DNA of 64,000 nucleotides from Deinococcus ruber (GTDB lineage: Bacteria; Deinococcota; Deinococci; Deinococcales; Deinococcaceae). The stretch spans positions 62,001 through 126,000 of the forward strand of contig NZ_BMQL01000011.1 in assembly GCF_014648095.1 (NCBI RefSeq), given 5' to 3'. Position 1 is the stretch's first letter. The number at the start of each line of letters is the position of its first letter. The notes under the pieces are model-generated. The model ran no database searches. It had not been told where the DNA came from and was given only the letters and a program-made list of their open reading frames with translations. The translations under genes and the position numbers were made by a program. Shown here piece after piece: positions 1 through 7,894 of this stretch.

Positions 1-2083
1 GAACGGCGCGAACCCGGCTGAGGGGAGCACGCTTGCCGATCGCCAGCAGATCATTCGCCGCGTGGCGTTCCTGAGAGCGGAGCGCAGTGACACGCTGACC
101 GACTTCGAGGGCCAGACCGTCAATCAGGGCAACCTGTCGTTCACCATGCTTCTGGACGAAGCGCGTGAATTCACGGGACGCGGGCTGGTGACGATGCTGA
201 CGCACACGGGGAGCGTCACGGCGCTGCAGGTTCACAGGCAGGCGCTGAATCAGCTCCAAGGCCTGTGCAGGTGTCAGGTGCTGTTCCCGGCAAGCCGCCA
301 GCCAGAGGCTTTCGGCTTCACCGGTGTAGCGACCGAAGCGCCGGTACTCGCTCACCAGCGTCAGGACGGGAACGTGCTCGCGGCGGCCACCGAAACCCAG
401 TGCCGCTTCTCCCTTCCGGAAGAGCTGCACGAATTTTTTCAGACCGGCGAATTCTGCCGCGCCTAGCTTCGCTGAAAAGCGGGCGTGCACATACGTCAGG
501 GCAGCCTGAGCAATTTCCCTCGCTTCACGGGGCGGGAGGTCTGCCTGTTCACAGGCACGGAGCCAACGCTGCTGGATCCGCGATTCCTTCACCATGGCCG
601 CATGAGCACGGCTCAGTGCCTTGACATTGCCGTGCAGCACAGTGTTGACCAGGACGGCAGGCAGGTTGGTGAGCTGCTGGGCCAGCTGGACACGTTCGCC
701 GGGCACGAGGGGCGCGCGGTAGCGCGGGCCCACGCCTTCGTTGACGGCTTCGATGTGATCGAAGCGGCCTTCGACGGTTGCACTGGCGTCGTTGTCCTTC
801 AGCGTGACGTCCAGAGCGGTGAAGCCCTGATCGTCCAGACTGAGGGGCGCGTCCAGCGAATCAGCAACGGTCCCGCTGAGCAGCGAGGCGGCCCAACCGG
901 GTCTCATCAACCCCGTCAGACGCCGACTCTGCCGGTTCAGCAGACTGCGAACGCTTCTCAGCTGCGCTGCAGCGAAGTTCTCGCGGTCCGAGCTGGTGAA
1001 GCCGCGAAGCATGGACGGCGTGAAGGCCTTGACCTTCTTGCCGGTCAGATGCTCGTACGCCTGAAGTTCGGCCTTCTGCACCGCGTCGGGAACAGCCGCC
1101 CAGTACTGCAGGGCCGCCAGGGAGCGCAGCCAGCGTTCACTGAGTGTGGCGGAGAGTTCGCGGTCACGGCGCATCCGGAGGTCAAACAGCGCAGCTTTCT
1201 GAAGGTGCAGGGGAGCCTTGAGCTGCAGCGGCTGCTGCTGAACCCATTTCTGGGTGTAGCGGTTGCCAGGCAGGCCAGGGCGTGCGCCCAGGGGGTAGCG
1301 GCGGTGTTCATGAATCAGGATTGGACCGGACTCGTCCTCGTATTCCACCATCACGTCGGCCTCGTTCAGGTACGCGGGAACTTTTCCCTTTTTGGGGAGA
1401 ACGTTCCGGCGACCCTTCAAGAGGGGCGCGGCGGGTTTCGTGGCGACGCTACGGACAACCCAGTATTCGGGCCACCAGCGGAGGTCGTTTCCGAGCGCTT
1501 CCTGGAATTCACGGTTGGCCTTTTTGGCCCACGACACGTCTTCCAGAAATCCGGAGTCGACACTCTGACTGAGTGCTCTGGCTGCTTTGACCATTTCCAG
1601 GTCAAGCGCCATGCGCACCCAGCCGTGCAGTCGGAGGGTTGCCAGGTGGGGATTCCAGCCGCGGGCGGTCTTGGTACCAGCACGGGGGCCAGTCATGGTT
1701 TCCACCACACGTGGCAGGTTCTGCCGGGCGATGTTGATGGCCGCATCGAGCGACGCGCGCCAGCTGGAAAAGCGGGCCGTCCACTGACGGGCAGCGGTGA
1801 GGACGACCGGGAGCACGTGTCGGAACAGCAGGTCCTGGGCGTCCAGGGCATCCTGTCGGGTGGCTGCTTCCTGCTCGGAAGCGTCCGCTCCAGCGCCGAG
1901 ACGCTGAGCACGTTCGCCAGGGGCCTTTTCAAGCGCGATCTGAGCCAGCGAGAAGACCTCACGGTCACTCATGGGCTGGTACTGACCTGCCAGATACCGG
2001 AGTTCCTGTTCCCAGCTGTTGCTGGGCGCCTGAGCTGCGGTGGCGGCAATGACTTCATACGGGGCGTGCTGAAAGTGAATCAT
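1..2083 (-). CDS. Large protein of unknown function, C-terminus beyond the window
   Basis: The minus strand is open from an ATG at 2083 to the left edge, about 694 residues with no stop. The start MIHFQHAPYEVIAATAAQ has GGAGGAACACC just before it, a good ribosome binding site. The protein is rich in charged and aromatic residues, with many R/W/Q-rich helical-looking stretches (for example WWPEYWVVRS near residue 180) and no signal peptide or membrane segment. I recognise no family. It sits downstream of the SLOG-NADAR gene on the same strand, about 110 nt away, with an inverted repeat between them. Long plus-strand frames across this region (for example 485-2113) are its mirror image. Confidence 0.8.
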   Translation of the reverse strand, partial: MIHFQHAPYEVIAATAAQAPSNSWEQELRYLAGQYQPMSDREVFSLAQIALEKAPGERAQRLGAGADASEQEAATRQDALDAQDLLFRHVLPVVLTAARQWTARFSSWRASLDAAINIARQNLPRVVETMTGPRAGTKTARGWNPHLATLRLHGWVRMALDLEMVKAARALSQSVDSGFLEDVSWAKKANREFQEALGNDLRWWPEYWVVRSVATKPAAPLLKGRRNVLPKKGKVPAYLNEADVMVEYEDESGPILIHEHRRYPLGARPGLPGNRYTQKWVQQQPLQLKAPLHLQKAALFDLRMRRDRELSATLSERWLRSLAALQYWAAVPDAVQKAELQAYEHLTGKKVKAFTPSMLRGFTSSDRENFAAAQLRSVRSLLNRQSRRLTGLMRPGWAASLLSGTVADSLDAPLSLDDQGFTALDVTLKDNDASATVEGRFDHIEAVNEGVGPRYRAPLVPGERVQLAQQLTNLPAVLVNTVLHGNVKALSRAHAAMVKESRIQQRWLRACEQADLPPREAREIAQAALTYVHARFSAKLGAAEFAGLKKFVQLFRKGEAALGFGGRREHVPVLTLVSEYRRFGRYTGEAESLWLAACREQHLTPAQALELIQRLPVNLQRRDAPRVRQHRHQPASREFTRFVQKHGERQVALIDGLALEVGQRVTALRSQERHAANDLLAIGKRAPLSRVRAV

Positions 2084-2133
2084 GGTGTTCCTCCAGGGGG
2101 AGGACACGCCTAAACCGTCGACCGCGTCCGTGA

Positions 2134-2158
2134 GGACACGCCGAGAGCAGGCGTGTCC
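2134..2158. repeat. 9-bp perfect inverted repeat between two minus-strand genes
   Basis: GGACACGCC at 2134-2142 and GGCGTGTCC at 2150-2158 form a stem with a 7-nt loop. A further direct copy of AGGACACGCC lies at 2100-2109, close to the start of the gene at 2083. There is no T run, so an operator or weak terminator are both possible. Which one is not shown by the sequence. Confidence 0.45.
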
Positions 2159-2192
2159 AGAGAACGAGAACAGCAGGGTGGACGGGTGAGGT

Positions 2193-3524
2193 TCAGAGCA
2201 TGGCGCGAATCTCTTCCAGCAACTGACCCAGATGATTGGAACCGACGCCCTTTGAGACTCCCCAGAAGGTGTCTCCCCAGGTATTGGCCTCGATGAGGGG
2301 TTTGCGTCCGGTGGCTTTCAGCTGCTTGGCGAGCGCGCTGCCGGGAGCGAACTTCTGCTCCAACAGGTCACGCATCACGTCGAGCCGCAGATCATTCCAG
2401 TCGGGCCGGAGTTTCAGGAGTTTCCCGAGACGTTTTGCCGTGGCGGGATCAGCTGTCTGAAAGACCTGGCGCTGGGAAGGGTCAGTGGTTTTGGCTGCCT
2501 GAAAGGCTGCTTCGACACTGCCGTACTGCACGTCGTCCAGCAGGACAGGACTGGTCCAGAAGTTACTGAGGAAGCGGTATTCACCTTGAAAGCCGGAAAT
2601 GCTGGCGACGGGCCTTCTTCCGAAGGTGCCGAGGTTGTGCGGATACTGCCCGAGGGCCGCGATCAGTTCCTCTTTGAGGAGCGCGAGCCGGACACGCGGG
2701 CGGTCCACCTGGCTGCTGCCGACCTGTGGTTCGAGAAAGTCACGTGCGGATTCCTCCTGCAACTGACGAATCTGAAGCACCTGATCGCCACTGAGATTGA
2801 ACCGCAGGTAGTCCGCGCGTTTCAATGCCCGAACGGCGGTCAGCATGGCCGTCAGGAACAGCTGGTCGTTTCGGCACACCAGCGTTTCTTCGATGTTCTT
2901 CTGGTGAGGACCGTGCGTGAGGTTGACCTGGAAGCCTGTCTTGGTGGTCTGAATGCGGATGTCGATCAATGTTTTTGGAAGATCTGCGGGCGGCTTGCAG
3001 CTCCACAGGTGGTTCCAGGCGTTCTGGATGGGGCGGCCGATGCGTTTGGCGTAAGCGACTGCGTTCGCCGTTCCGCCTCTGGCCTTACCAGACCAGAACG
3101 CCAGAACGACGTCAGCGGCATCCACCATCACAGCGTTTCGGCCATTCATGGCGATCAGCAGTTCATCCTGAGTTGTCGGTGCCACGTCGTGGAAATAGAC
3201 GGCGGCACTGGCCTGGGTGAGCTGCGCGGCGTAGCGGGCCTGATCGTCGGGTCTCCAGCGGTTCTCCTGTCCCGGGAACGGGAGCGCGAGCACCAATGGA
3301 AGATGGAGTTCCAACGCTGCCTGAGCGAGGGCCTGATCCCAGCCAATGGCCCCTCCAGCGACGATAGCGGTTGCGCCTGACTGCTGAATGGCTGCCTTGG
3401 CGGTTTCGACCAGGGCCGGAAAGCCCAGCGCTGAGAATCCAGGAATGTCCTGGGGGCGGTGGCCTGTTCCGGCGGCGACGATGTGACCGGCCAGGGCATC
3501 CTGCAAGACCTGAAACGTCAGCAT
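2193..3524 (-). CDS. SLOG-NADAR fusion protein (nucleotide-derived ligand binding / ADP-ribose metabolism)
   Basis: A 443-aa protein. The start at 3524 is preferred to the upstream 3626 codon because ACGAGGAGGCGCTGTA precedes this ATG and the upstream stop overlaps it (TAATG). Residues ~15-170 look like a YspA/DpRA-type SLOG Rossmann domain, with AGTGHRP near residue 18 and GGAIGWDQALAQAALE near 60. Residues ~310-443 are a NADAR (YbiA-like) domain: FQGEYRFLSNFW, VQYGSVEAAFQAAK, LEQKFAPGSALAKQL and NTWGDTFWGVSKGVG. The family is known from phages and bacteria. Its members act on ADP-ribose-linked bases or riboflavin intermediates, and SLOG domains bind nucleotide second messengers. A role in NAD-linked defence or repair is inference. 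The gene is coupled to a 51-aa ORF upstream. Confidence 0.8.
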   Translation of the reverse strand: MLTFQVLQDALAGHIVAAGTGHRPQDIPGFSALGFPALVETAKAAIQQSGATAIVAGGAIGWDQALAQAALELHLPLVLALPFPGQENRWRPDDQARYAAQLTQASAAVYFHDVAPTTQDELLIAMNGRNAVMVDAADVVLAFWSGKARGGTANAVAYAKRIGRPIQNAWNHLWSCKPPADLPKTLIDIRIQTTKTGFQVNLTHGPHQKNIEETLVCRNDQLFLTAMLTAVRALKRADYLRFNLSGDQVLQIRQLQEESARDFLEPQVGSSQVDRPRVRLALLKEELIAALGQYPHNLGTFGRRPVASISGFQGEYRFLSNFWTSPVLLDDVQYGSVEAAFQAAKTTDPSQRQVFQTADPATAKRLGKLLKLRPDWNDLRLDVMRDLLEQKFAPGSALAKQLKATGRKPLIEANTWGDTFWGVSKGVGSNHLGQLLEEIRAML

Positions 3525-3679
3525 TACAGCGCCTCCTCGTCTGCAAAAAGCACCCGTCTGCTGCCGTGTTTCCAGTTGTGCAGCATGGAAATACCAACGG
3601 CGACCGGTACGATCCGGAGGAGCCAAGCGTCTTTGAGGACCCAGTCAAGCAGTGTGTGCAGATAGTGATAGACGGTCAT
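3524..3679 (-). CDS. Small 51-aa membrane-like protein coupled to the SLOG-NADAR gene
   Basis: ATG at 3679 follows GGGAGGCACAG, a strong ribosome binding site. The product starts MTVYHYLHTLLDWVLKDAW and has one hydrophobic stretch (LLRIVPVAVGISML, ~residues 20-33) followed by a basic patch (HNWKHGSRR). Its TAA shares one base with the ATG of the SLOG-NADAR gene, so the two are translationally coupled. It could be a membrane anchor or partner for the SLOG-NADAR protein. No family is recognised. Confidence 0.6.
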   Translation of the reverse strand: MTVYHYLHTLLDWVLKDAWLLRIVPVAVGISMLHNWKHGSRRVLFADEEAL

Positions 3680-3702
3680 CTGTGCCTCCCAGAAAACAAG
3701 GG

Positions 3703-3750
3703 AAGGCCAGTGATCAATGTGGCCCGGAGGCCAGCATGATCACTGGCCTT
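3703..3750. promoter_or_regulatory. 14-bp perfect inverted repeat in the leader of the SLOG-NADAR operon
   Basis: AAGGCCAGTGATCA (3703-3716) pairs with TGATCACTGGCCTT (3737-3750). The 20-nt loop itself holds a smaller TGGCC/GGCCA stem. It lies about 25 nt upstream of the ATG at 3679, so an operator or leader hairpin is likely. No protein partner can be named. Confidence 0.5.
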
Positions 3751-4307
3751 CGGGCGAAAAATAAGAATGGCGACCCCAGAAGGAACCGCGAAGAGAGGCA
3801 GATGCCTCGTCAGGGGAATGCGATGATTCCCTCTGGAGGTTCACGGAGCGGAAGCGAGACCTGCTCGCGGCGGCAACGGAACTGCAGTCAGTATAGCTGG
3901 GGCGCGGTGAATTTCAACGCAAGGTGGTGGTTGCTCGGTCCACTGATCACATGGAAATCAGGGGAAGCGTGTGGCGTTGCTGGTGTTTTTCAAGGGTGGG
4001 TCTTGCGGTTCCTGATGGGTCGTCGATGTCTGCATCTTGCCAACACACGGTCAGTGTCTGAACAGTGACTTGGTGCGAAGTGTTTATTTTTTCTTCATTT
4101 TCCTTTTTTCTCATCATGTGCGAGCGAAGGTTGGAAACGCGTTTGAACGCAGGGGGTGGACACAGAGTCCAGGATGGACGCTGCGAGGGGCTTCTCGTGG
4201 CTCCTATGCGCTTACAGAGCCAAGGAGGTCAGGAGCGGAAGCAGCAGAAGTCATTCCTCGGGGGATTTGAAGAAGGTGCCGGAACGATCTCCGCAGGATC
4301 GCGCGCG
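3751..4307. other. Intergenic stretch with no supported gene
   Basis: Short frames here lack ribosome binding sites and protein-like composition. The sequence changes from GC-rich to a T-rich stretch (around 4080-4115) as it approaches the iterons. I see no RNA gene or IS end. Confidence 0.5.
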
Positions 4308-4368
4308 TGATGATGTTTTTTTCTTTGGGTGTAGTTGAAGTAAAAAAAATGATGAAAAAACATCATCA
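4308..4368. repeat. AT-rich 14-bp inverted repeat flanking the iteron array
   Basis: TGATGATGTTTTTT (4308-4321) and AAAAAACATCATCA (4355-4368) are perfect inverted arms around a 33-nt AT-rich loop. Its place just outside the iterons suggests a DNA unwinding element or a regulatory hairpin of the origin. That is inference from position and composition. Confidence 0.5.
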
Positions 4369-4415
4369 TAGACGCGAGCGTAATCCCGTCCAGCACGCAT
4401 TTTCTCTGAAATCCC

Positions 4416-4744
4416 CTCAAGTCTTACGATCATTTCCCCTCAAGTCTTACGATAGTTTTCCTGCTCATTCCCTCAAGTCTTACGATACTTGCCGCGTTTT
4501 TCCCCTCAAGTCTTACGAGGGTGGCGGCGATTTTTCCCTCGAGTCTTACGATACTTTCAAGGTAAGGTATGTTACATTCCCTCAAGTCTTACGATAGCCT
4601 TTCGCCCGCTTTCCCTCAAGTCTTACGATACTCCGAGCCGGTTTCCCTCAAGTCTTACGATAGTTGAGATAAAGCCGCTCCCGCACGGCATTTTTAGGGC
4701 TTTCCCTCCAGTCTTACGATAGTGTTTCCCTCAAGTCTTACGAT
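4416..4744. repeat. Replication origin 1: ten iterons, core CCCTCAAGTCTTACGATA
   Basis: Ten direct repeats of CTCAAGTCTTACGAT begin at about 4416, 4439, 4472, 4505, 4538, 4581, 4615, 4647, 4706 and 4730. The copies at 4505, 4538 and 4706 carry single-base changes. Spacings are 23, 33, 33, 33, 43, 34, 32, 59 and 24 nt, mostly close to whole helical turns, so bound initiators would line up on one face. They lie next to the 3' end of the RepA gene at 4836-6209 and are its likely binding sites, as in other iteron plasmids. Confidence 0.85.
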
Positions 4745-4835
4745 AGTCTCAGTCCGCACTTTTTCCATCAGAGCATGCCAAGACAGGCGTGGAACCTTTC
4801 CACGCCTGTCTGAGAGAATTATGAGTATGTGTATT

Positions 4836-6209
4836 CTATGAGTTTAAATAATTCCTGAGTAGCGCCATTGCATCCCCACCTTGTGCAGCTGTGCTGGTTG
4901 CCCGCATGACGCTCTTTTCCATCTCATCTGGAAGGACATGGCCGGTGCTCACCAAGAGCGCCAGCTGATCCAGTTCGCTCACCGTCAGGCCCCTGGTCAC
5001 AAAGAGTCGGCGGCGAAACCGATTAAAAATCTTCTCGGCGGCCGCTTCCGGTGCCAGATCATTCAACGTCGTCGACAGCAACGGCACCTGCTGCTGCCGC
5101 GCTTCGACCTTGGCCTGCTTCTTGCTCGCCTGCTGCTGATGGAGCTGTTCAACTTCCTCACGCTTGCTGGACGCCAGCACACTGCTGGCATTCTGAAGCA
5201 GCGATACCAGATAGGCGGCGTCATCCTTGACCCGGTTGGTCCGCCGCGCCTTCTGAGCCAGAAACCGCTCGACAATCTGCGGCACGTTGTCGTTCAGTTC
5301 ACGCGCATACCGCTCAGCGACCGCATCATGCACGCCGTATTGCCGCAACAACTGAAGATGATCACCATTGACCTCCGGCTGCTTGCCGAACACGTAATGC
5401 ACGGTGGTCGCCGCCCCCCGGCCCGAGTACGCTGTCTCCTGCAGGTAGCCGCTCGCAATTAGGGGCGGATGCAACGCATCGAAGGTGCGCCGGAGATTAT
5501 CACTCCGCTTATCCAGATACCCGAGATTCTCTGCCAGCGACATCAGCGGCATGCTGACGACATACGGTGCGCTCCCCCTGGCTTTCTCAGCATGGAGATA
5601 ACTATCGAGATGCCGATAGAGTGTTCTTGATCCCAGCGTGGGAAGCTGACCGTACAATCTGAGATCCAGCGGTTTGACATAGCCATTCCGGATATTTTCA
5701 GTAATTCGGTCATTGATCATAATCTGTAACAATGACCGGTGATCAACGCCGGTTTTGACATGGCTGGTGTTGACGGTATTGAGAATGCTGAAGTGACTGG
5801 TCACGTAGATTTGCTCTCCAGCGTCGTACCACCCTGGTGTGGTGATGCTGTAGCTGGTTCGTTGGAGCCGTTGGAGCCCCGCATGCACCGCCCGGTAGTA
5901 ATACGCCGTTTTGGGCATATTGATGACTTCCATCAGGGCATAGAGCGTGGTCCGAATCATGCCATCGGCCGGAGCACCCGCTGTGATGTACAGATTGATC
6001 AGCGCGACCAGAACGTCATTATCCAGTCCGTGTGCCAGACCCAGACTGGGGGTGCCTTCACAGACCATCGAGATCGGCTGACCCCGGGCTGAGACGAACT
6101 CGCGGTGGACGGTCAACATGGCTTTGGGCAACCGTTCCTGCGGGGGAATGAAGATCAACTCGCTGAGGTTTCGCTCGTCATGCCCCTTCACTGGTATCCC
6201 CGTGACCAT
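4836..6209 (-). CDS. RepA-type replication initiator (RPA family), replicon 1
   Basis: A 457-aa initiator protein. It has the RPA-family layout: an N-terminal region with ELIFIPPQERLPKAML, a winged-helix-like block (LVALINLYITAG, TTLYALMEVINMPKTAYYYR), a second winged helix around residues 190-280 (LPTLGSRTLYRHLDSY, RSDNLRRTFDALHPPLI), and a charged coiled tail with QQQASKKQAKVEARQQQ. Such proteins bind iterons and open plasmid origins; the ten iterons begin about 90 nt beyond its stop. It is the last gene of a minus-strand block that also encodes a PrimPol. The ATG at 6209 has no strong ribosome binding site, so a slightly later start is possible. A second, different RepA lies at 29495-30895. 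Confidence 0.85.
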   Translation of the reverse strand: MVTGIPVKGHDERNLSELIFIPPQERLPKAMLTVHREFVSARGQPISMVCEGTPSLGLAHGLDNDVLVALINLYITAGAPADGMIRTTLYALMEVINMPKTAYYYRAVHAGLQRLQRTSYSITTPGWYDAGEQIYVTSHFSILNTVNTSHVKTGVDHRSLLQIMINDRITENIRNGYVKPLDLRLYGQLPTLGSRTLYRHLDSYLHAEKARGSAPYVVSMPLMSLAENLGYLDKRSDNLRRTFDALHPPLIASGYLQETAYSGRGAATTVHYVFGKQPEVNGDHLQLLRQYGVHDAVAERYARELNDNVPQIVERFLAQKARRTNRVKDDAAYLVSLLQNASSVLASSKREEVEQLHQQQASKKQAKVEARQQQVPLLSTTLNDLAPEAAAEKIFNRFRRRLFVTRGLTVSELDQLALLVSTGHVLPDEMEKSVMRATSTAAQGGDAMALLRNYLNS

Positions 6210-6270
6210 GGCGTGAGTGTACTGGAATGCATGCGTGTACGGTGCGGCCCCAGGTGGTGTTCCGGCCAGA

Positions 6271-7452
6271 TCAGTGGATCAGTTTCCAGACCTGTCCCCA
6301 CGTCACGTTGCTCTCCTTGTGTGGGTCCTGCTGATACACGTTGGTGATCTGTGCAGCGTCGTCATATCCCAGCAGCCGGAAGAACACCACGATGTCCTCA
6401 AGGGGTTTGTGCGGCTTCCACAGCAGCGTCACCAGGTGGGCCAGGCGCTCACGCCGCTGTGGCGAATAGCTTCCCCAGTGCTCCTGCATGATGTCGATCA
6501 GACTGGGACGGCGTTCCGGTATCGGTGCTCGGCGTTGCCACGGTTCACCGGGCGGATTTCTCAGGACTTGACGCAGAGAGGCCATGAAGTGGGTGACCGC
6601 GTAGTGTTCACGTGTGCCTTTGGTGTTGACGTCTGGGACATGATCCACGTACCGCTCTCCCACCTGCCGGATTTCCTGTTCGCTGTAGCGGTTGTTATGC
6701 AGCATTCGTGCCAGCCAGAAGCCAGTTTCATTGCGGCTGTCACCCCGCTGGACCCGTTCTAGGGCTCGGTGCAGCAGATCATCACTGGGCCAGCGTTCTT
6801 CATCCTGTTGAACATGCCTGGGAAGGGGCAGCTGCACGGCCCTGGGCACAGGCGCACTGTGGAGGCCAGTGGCGCGCCGCAGATCTTCCGGGAGCTCCTG
6901 TGGACTGAGCAGATTCGCCATATCGCGCAGTCGGGTGTAGAAACCCTTGTCCGGTACCAGTGTCGGGGGGAGCATCGCCATGCCTCCATCGCCGCGCACA
7001 TCCAGACCGCCGGGAAGCGAACCGTCTCTCAGGTTCTTGCTCGCCACTGTGCGTACTGGCCAGCCAGGATGACGGACATGCACGTGGTACCCGCCACTGG
7101 GTGTGCGGGTATGAGGTCGCAGGCCCAGATGGGACAGCAGGGCGACGCCTGGTGCACCGTCGAAGTCCAGGACCACGACGCCACTGAGTTGCCCGGTCAC
7201 CAGGGCCACGCCGCGTCCGTCGGGATTCCCAAACCAGAGATCGAGCATCGCTGGCGTCGGACGGGTGTGCTGCAGGTCACGCCAGATCCCCACGGGCCGT
7301 GCAGGGCGTCCGTGGGGACCGGTTCTCAGTTCGCTGTGACCGCTCTGAATCAGGGCGGCGTCGTGAGGGGCTTTGTTCCGCAAGGTGTCGATGGGACACA
7401 CGCTGTATCCCATCCGCAGGTAGGCGTGCGCTTCTTCGAGTAGGTCATTCAC
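6271..7452 (-). CDS. Bifunctional primase-polymerase (PrimPol / archaeo-eukaryotic primase superfamily)
   Basis: A 393-aa protein with an N-terminal Prim-Pol domain. MGYSVCPIDTLRNKAP near residue 14 and a VALVTGQLSGVVVLDFDG strand carry the first metal-binding acidic residues. GGYHVHVRHPGW (~120) and LPGGLDVRGDGGMAMLPPT (~148-166) match the later primase motifs. The C-terminal half (DEERWPSDDLLHRALERV onward) is helical, as in PrimPol-accessory regions. It would prime or copy DNA at the plasmid origin. The GTG start at 7452 overlaps the upstream stop (GTGA), so it is co-translated with the preceding gene, and repA follows 62 nt later on the same strand. Confidence 0.8.
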   Translation of the reverse strand: MNDLLEEAHAYLRMGYSVCPIDTLRNKAPHDAALIQSGHSELRTGPHGRPARPVGIWRDLQHTRPTPAMLDLWFGNPDGRGVALVTGQLSGVVVLDFDGAPGVALLSHLGLRPHTRTPSGGYHVHVRHPGWPVRTVASKNLRDGSLPGGLDVRGDGGMAMLPPTLVPDKGFYTRLRDMANLLSPQELPEDLRRATGLHSAPVPRAVQLPLPRHVQQDEERWPSDDLLHRALERVQRGDSRNETGFWLARMLHNNRYSEQEIRQVGERYVDHVPDVNTKGTREHYAVTHFMASLRQVLRNPPGEPWQRRAPIPERRPSLIDIMQEHWGSYSPQRRERLAHLVTLLWKPHKPLEDIVVFFRLLGYDDAAQITNVYQQDPHKESNVTWGQVWKLIH

Positions 7453-7874
7453 ACGGGAGTCAATTCCGGCGCGGAAGCTGTGGAGGTCGTGGGAACAGGC
7501 TGCTCGGGCTTCTCGGCTGCCGCTTTGGCTGTGCCGGCTTTCCTTTTAGGTACCGTCTTGCTGCGTTCCCGCCGCAGATATGGGAGCAGCGTCGGCGTGA
7601 AGTAGGGAAGAGCCGTGAGATTGGCGACGCTGGCGACGCTCGGAAGCGTCATCTGGGAGAACATTGCCAGTGTCGCGGTGTGCCACGCCTGGAAGGCTGC
7701 ATTCTGCTCCACCACGATGCTGGGGAGATGCAATTCGCCAACGGCGATCTCCTCACCGATGAAGCCGTTGAGTTTTCCTGTCTTCACGGCGTCAGTCAGG
7801 GCGAGGCTATACGAATGCCGCAACTCGTCGGGAAGATCGAGGGTCGTGAGGTCAGCCCATACAGGTGTGGACAT
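7449..7874 (-). CDS. Hypothetical protein of the replication block
   Basis: A 141-aa product. The start MSTPVWADL at 7874 is chosen because AAGGAGCACCTCGC precedes it. The first ~100 residues look globular (LPDELRHSYSLALTDAVK, FIGEEIAVGELHLPSIVVEQ). The tail is low-complexity, with basic and then A/P/T-rich segments (KTVPKRKAGTAKAAAEKP). Its TGA overlaps the GTG of the PrimPol gene, so it probably works with replication or plasmid maintenance. I do not recognise a family. Confidence 0.7.
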   Translation of the reverse strand: MSTPVWADLTTLDLPDELRHSYSLALTDAVKTGKLNGFIGEEIAVGELHLPSIVVEQNAAFQAWHTATLAMFSQMTLPSVASVANLTALPYFTPTLLPYLRRERSKTVPKRKAGTAKAAAEKPEQPVPTTSTASAPELTPV

Positions 7875-7894
7875 GCGAGGTGCTCCTTGGAACA

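Noticed and set aside
485..2113. 542-aa plus-strand open frame, and shorter plus-strand frames from 62
   Set aside because: Composition is that of an antisense shadow. The minus strand carries a continuous frame with a good ribosome binding site at 2083 that was hidden because it runs off the window edge.
2586..3380. 264-aa plus-strand frame
   Set aside because: Lies wholly opposite the SLOG-NADAR gene, whose domain motifs are clear.
4065..4338. Small plus-strand frames (60-81 aa) upstream of the iterons
   Set aside because: No start signals, mutually overlapping, and low-complexity K/S/R-rich or T-run-derived sequence.
4416..4744. CRISPR array
   Set aside because: Repeats are ~15-18 nt with irregular 8-40 nt spacers, beside a rep gene and without cas genes; these are iterons.
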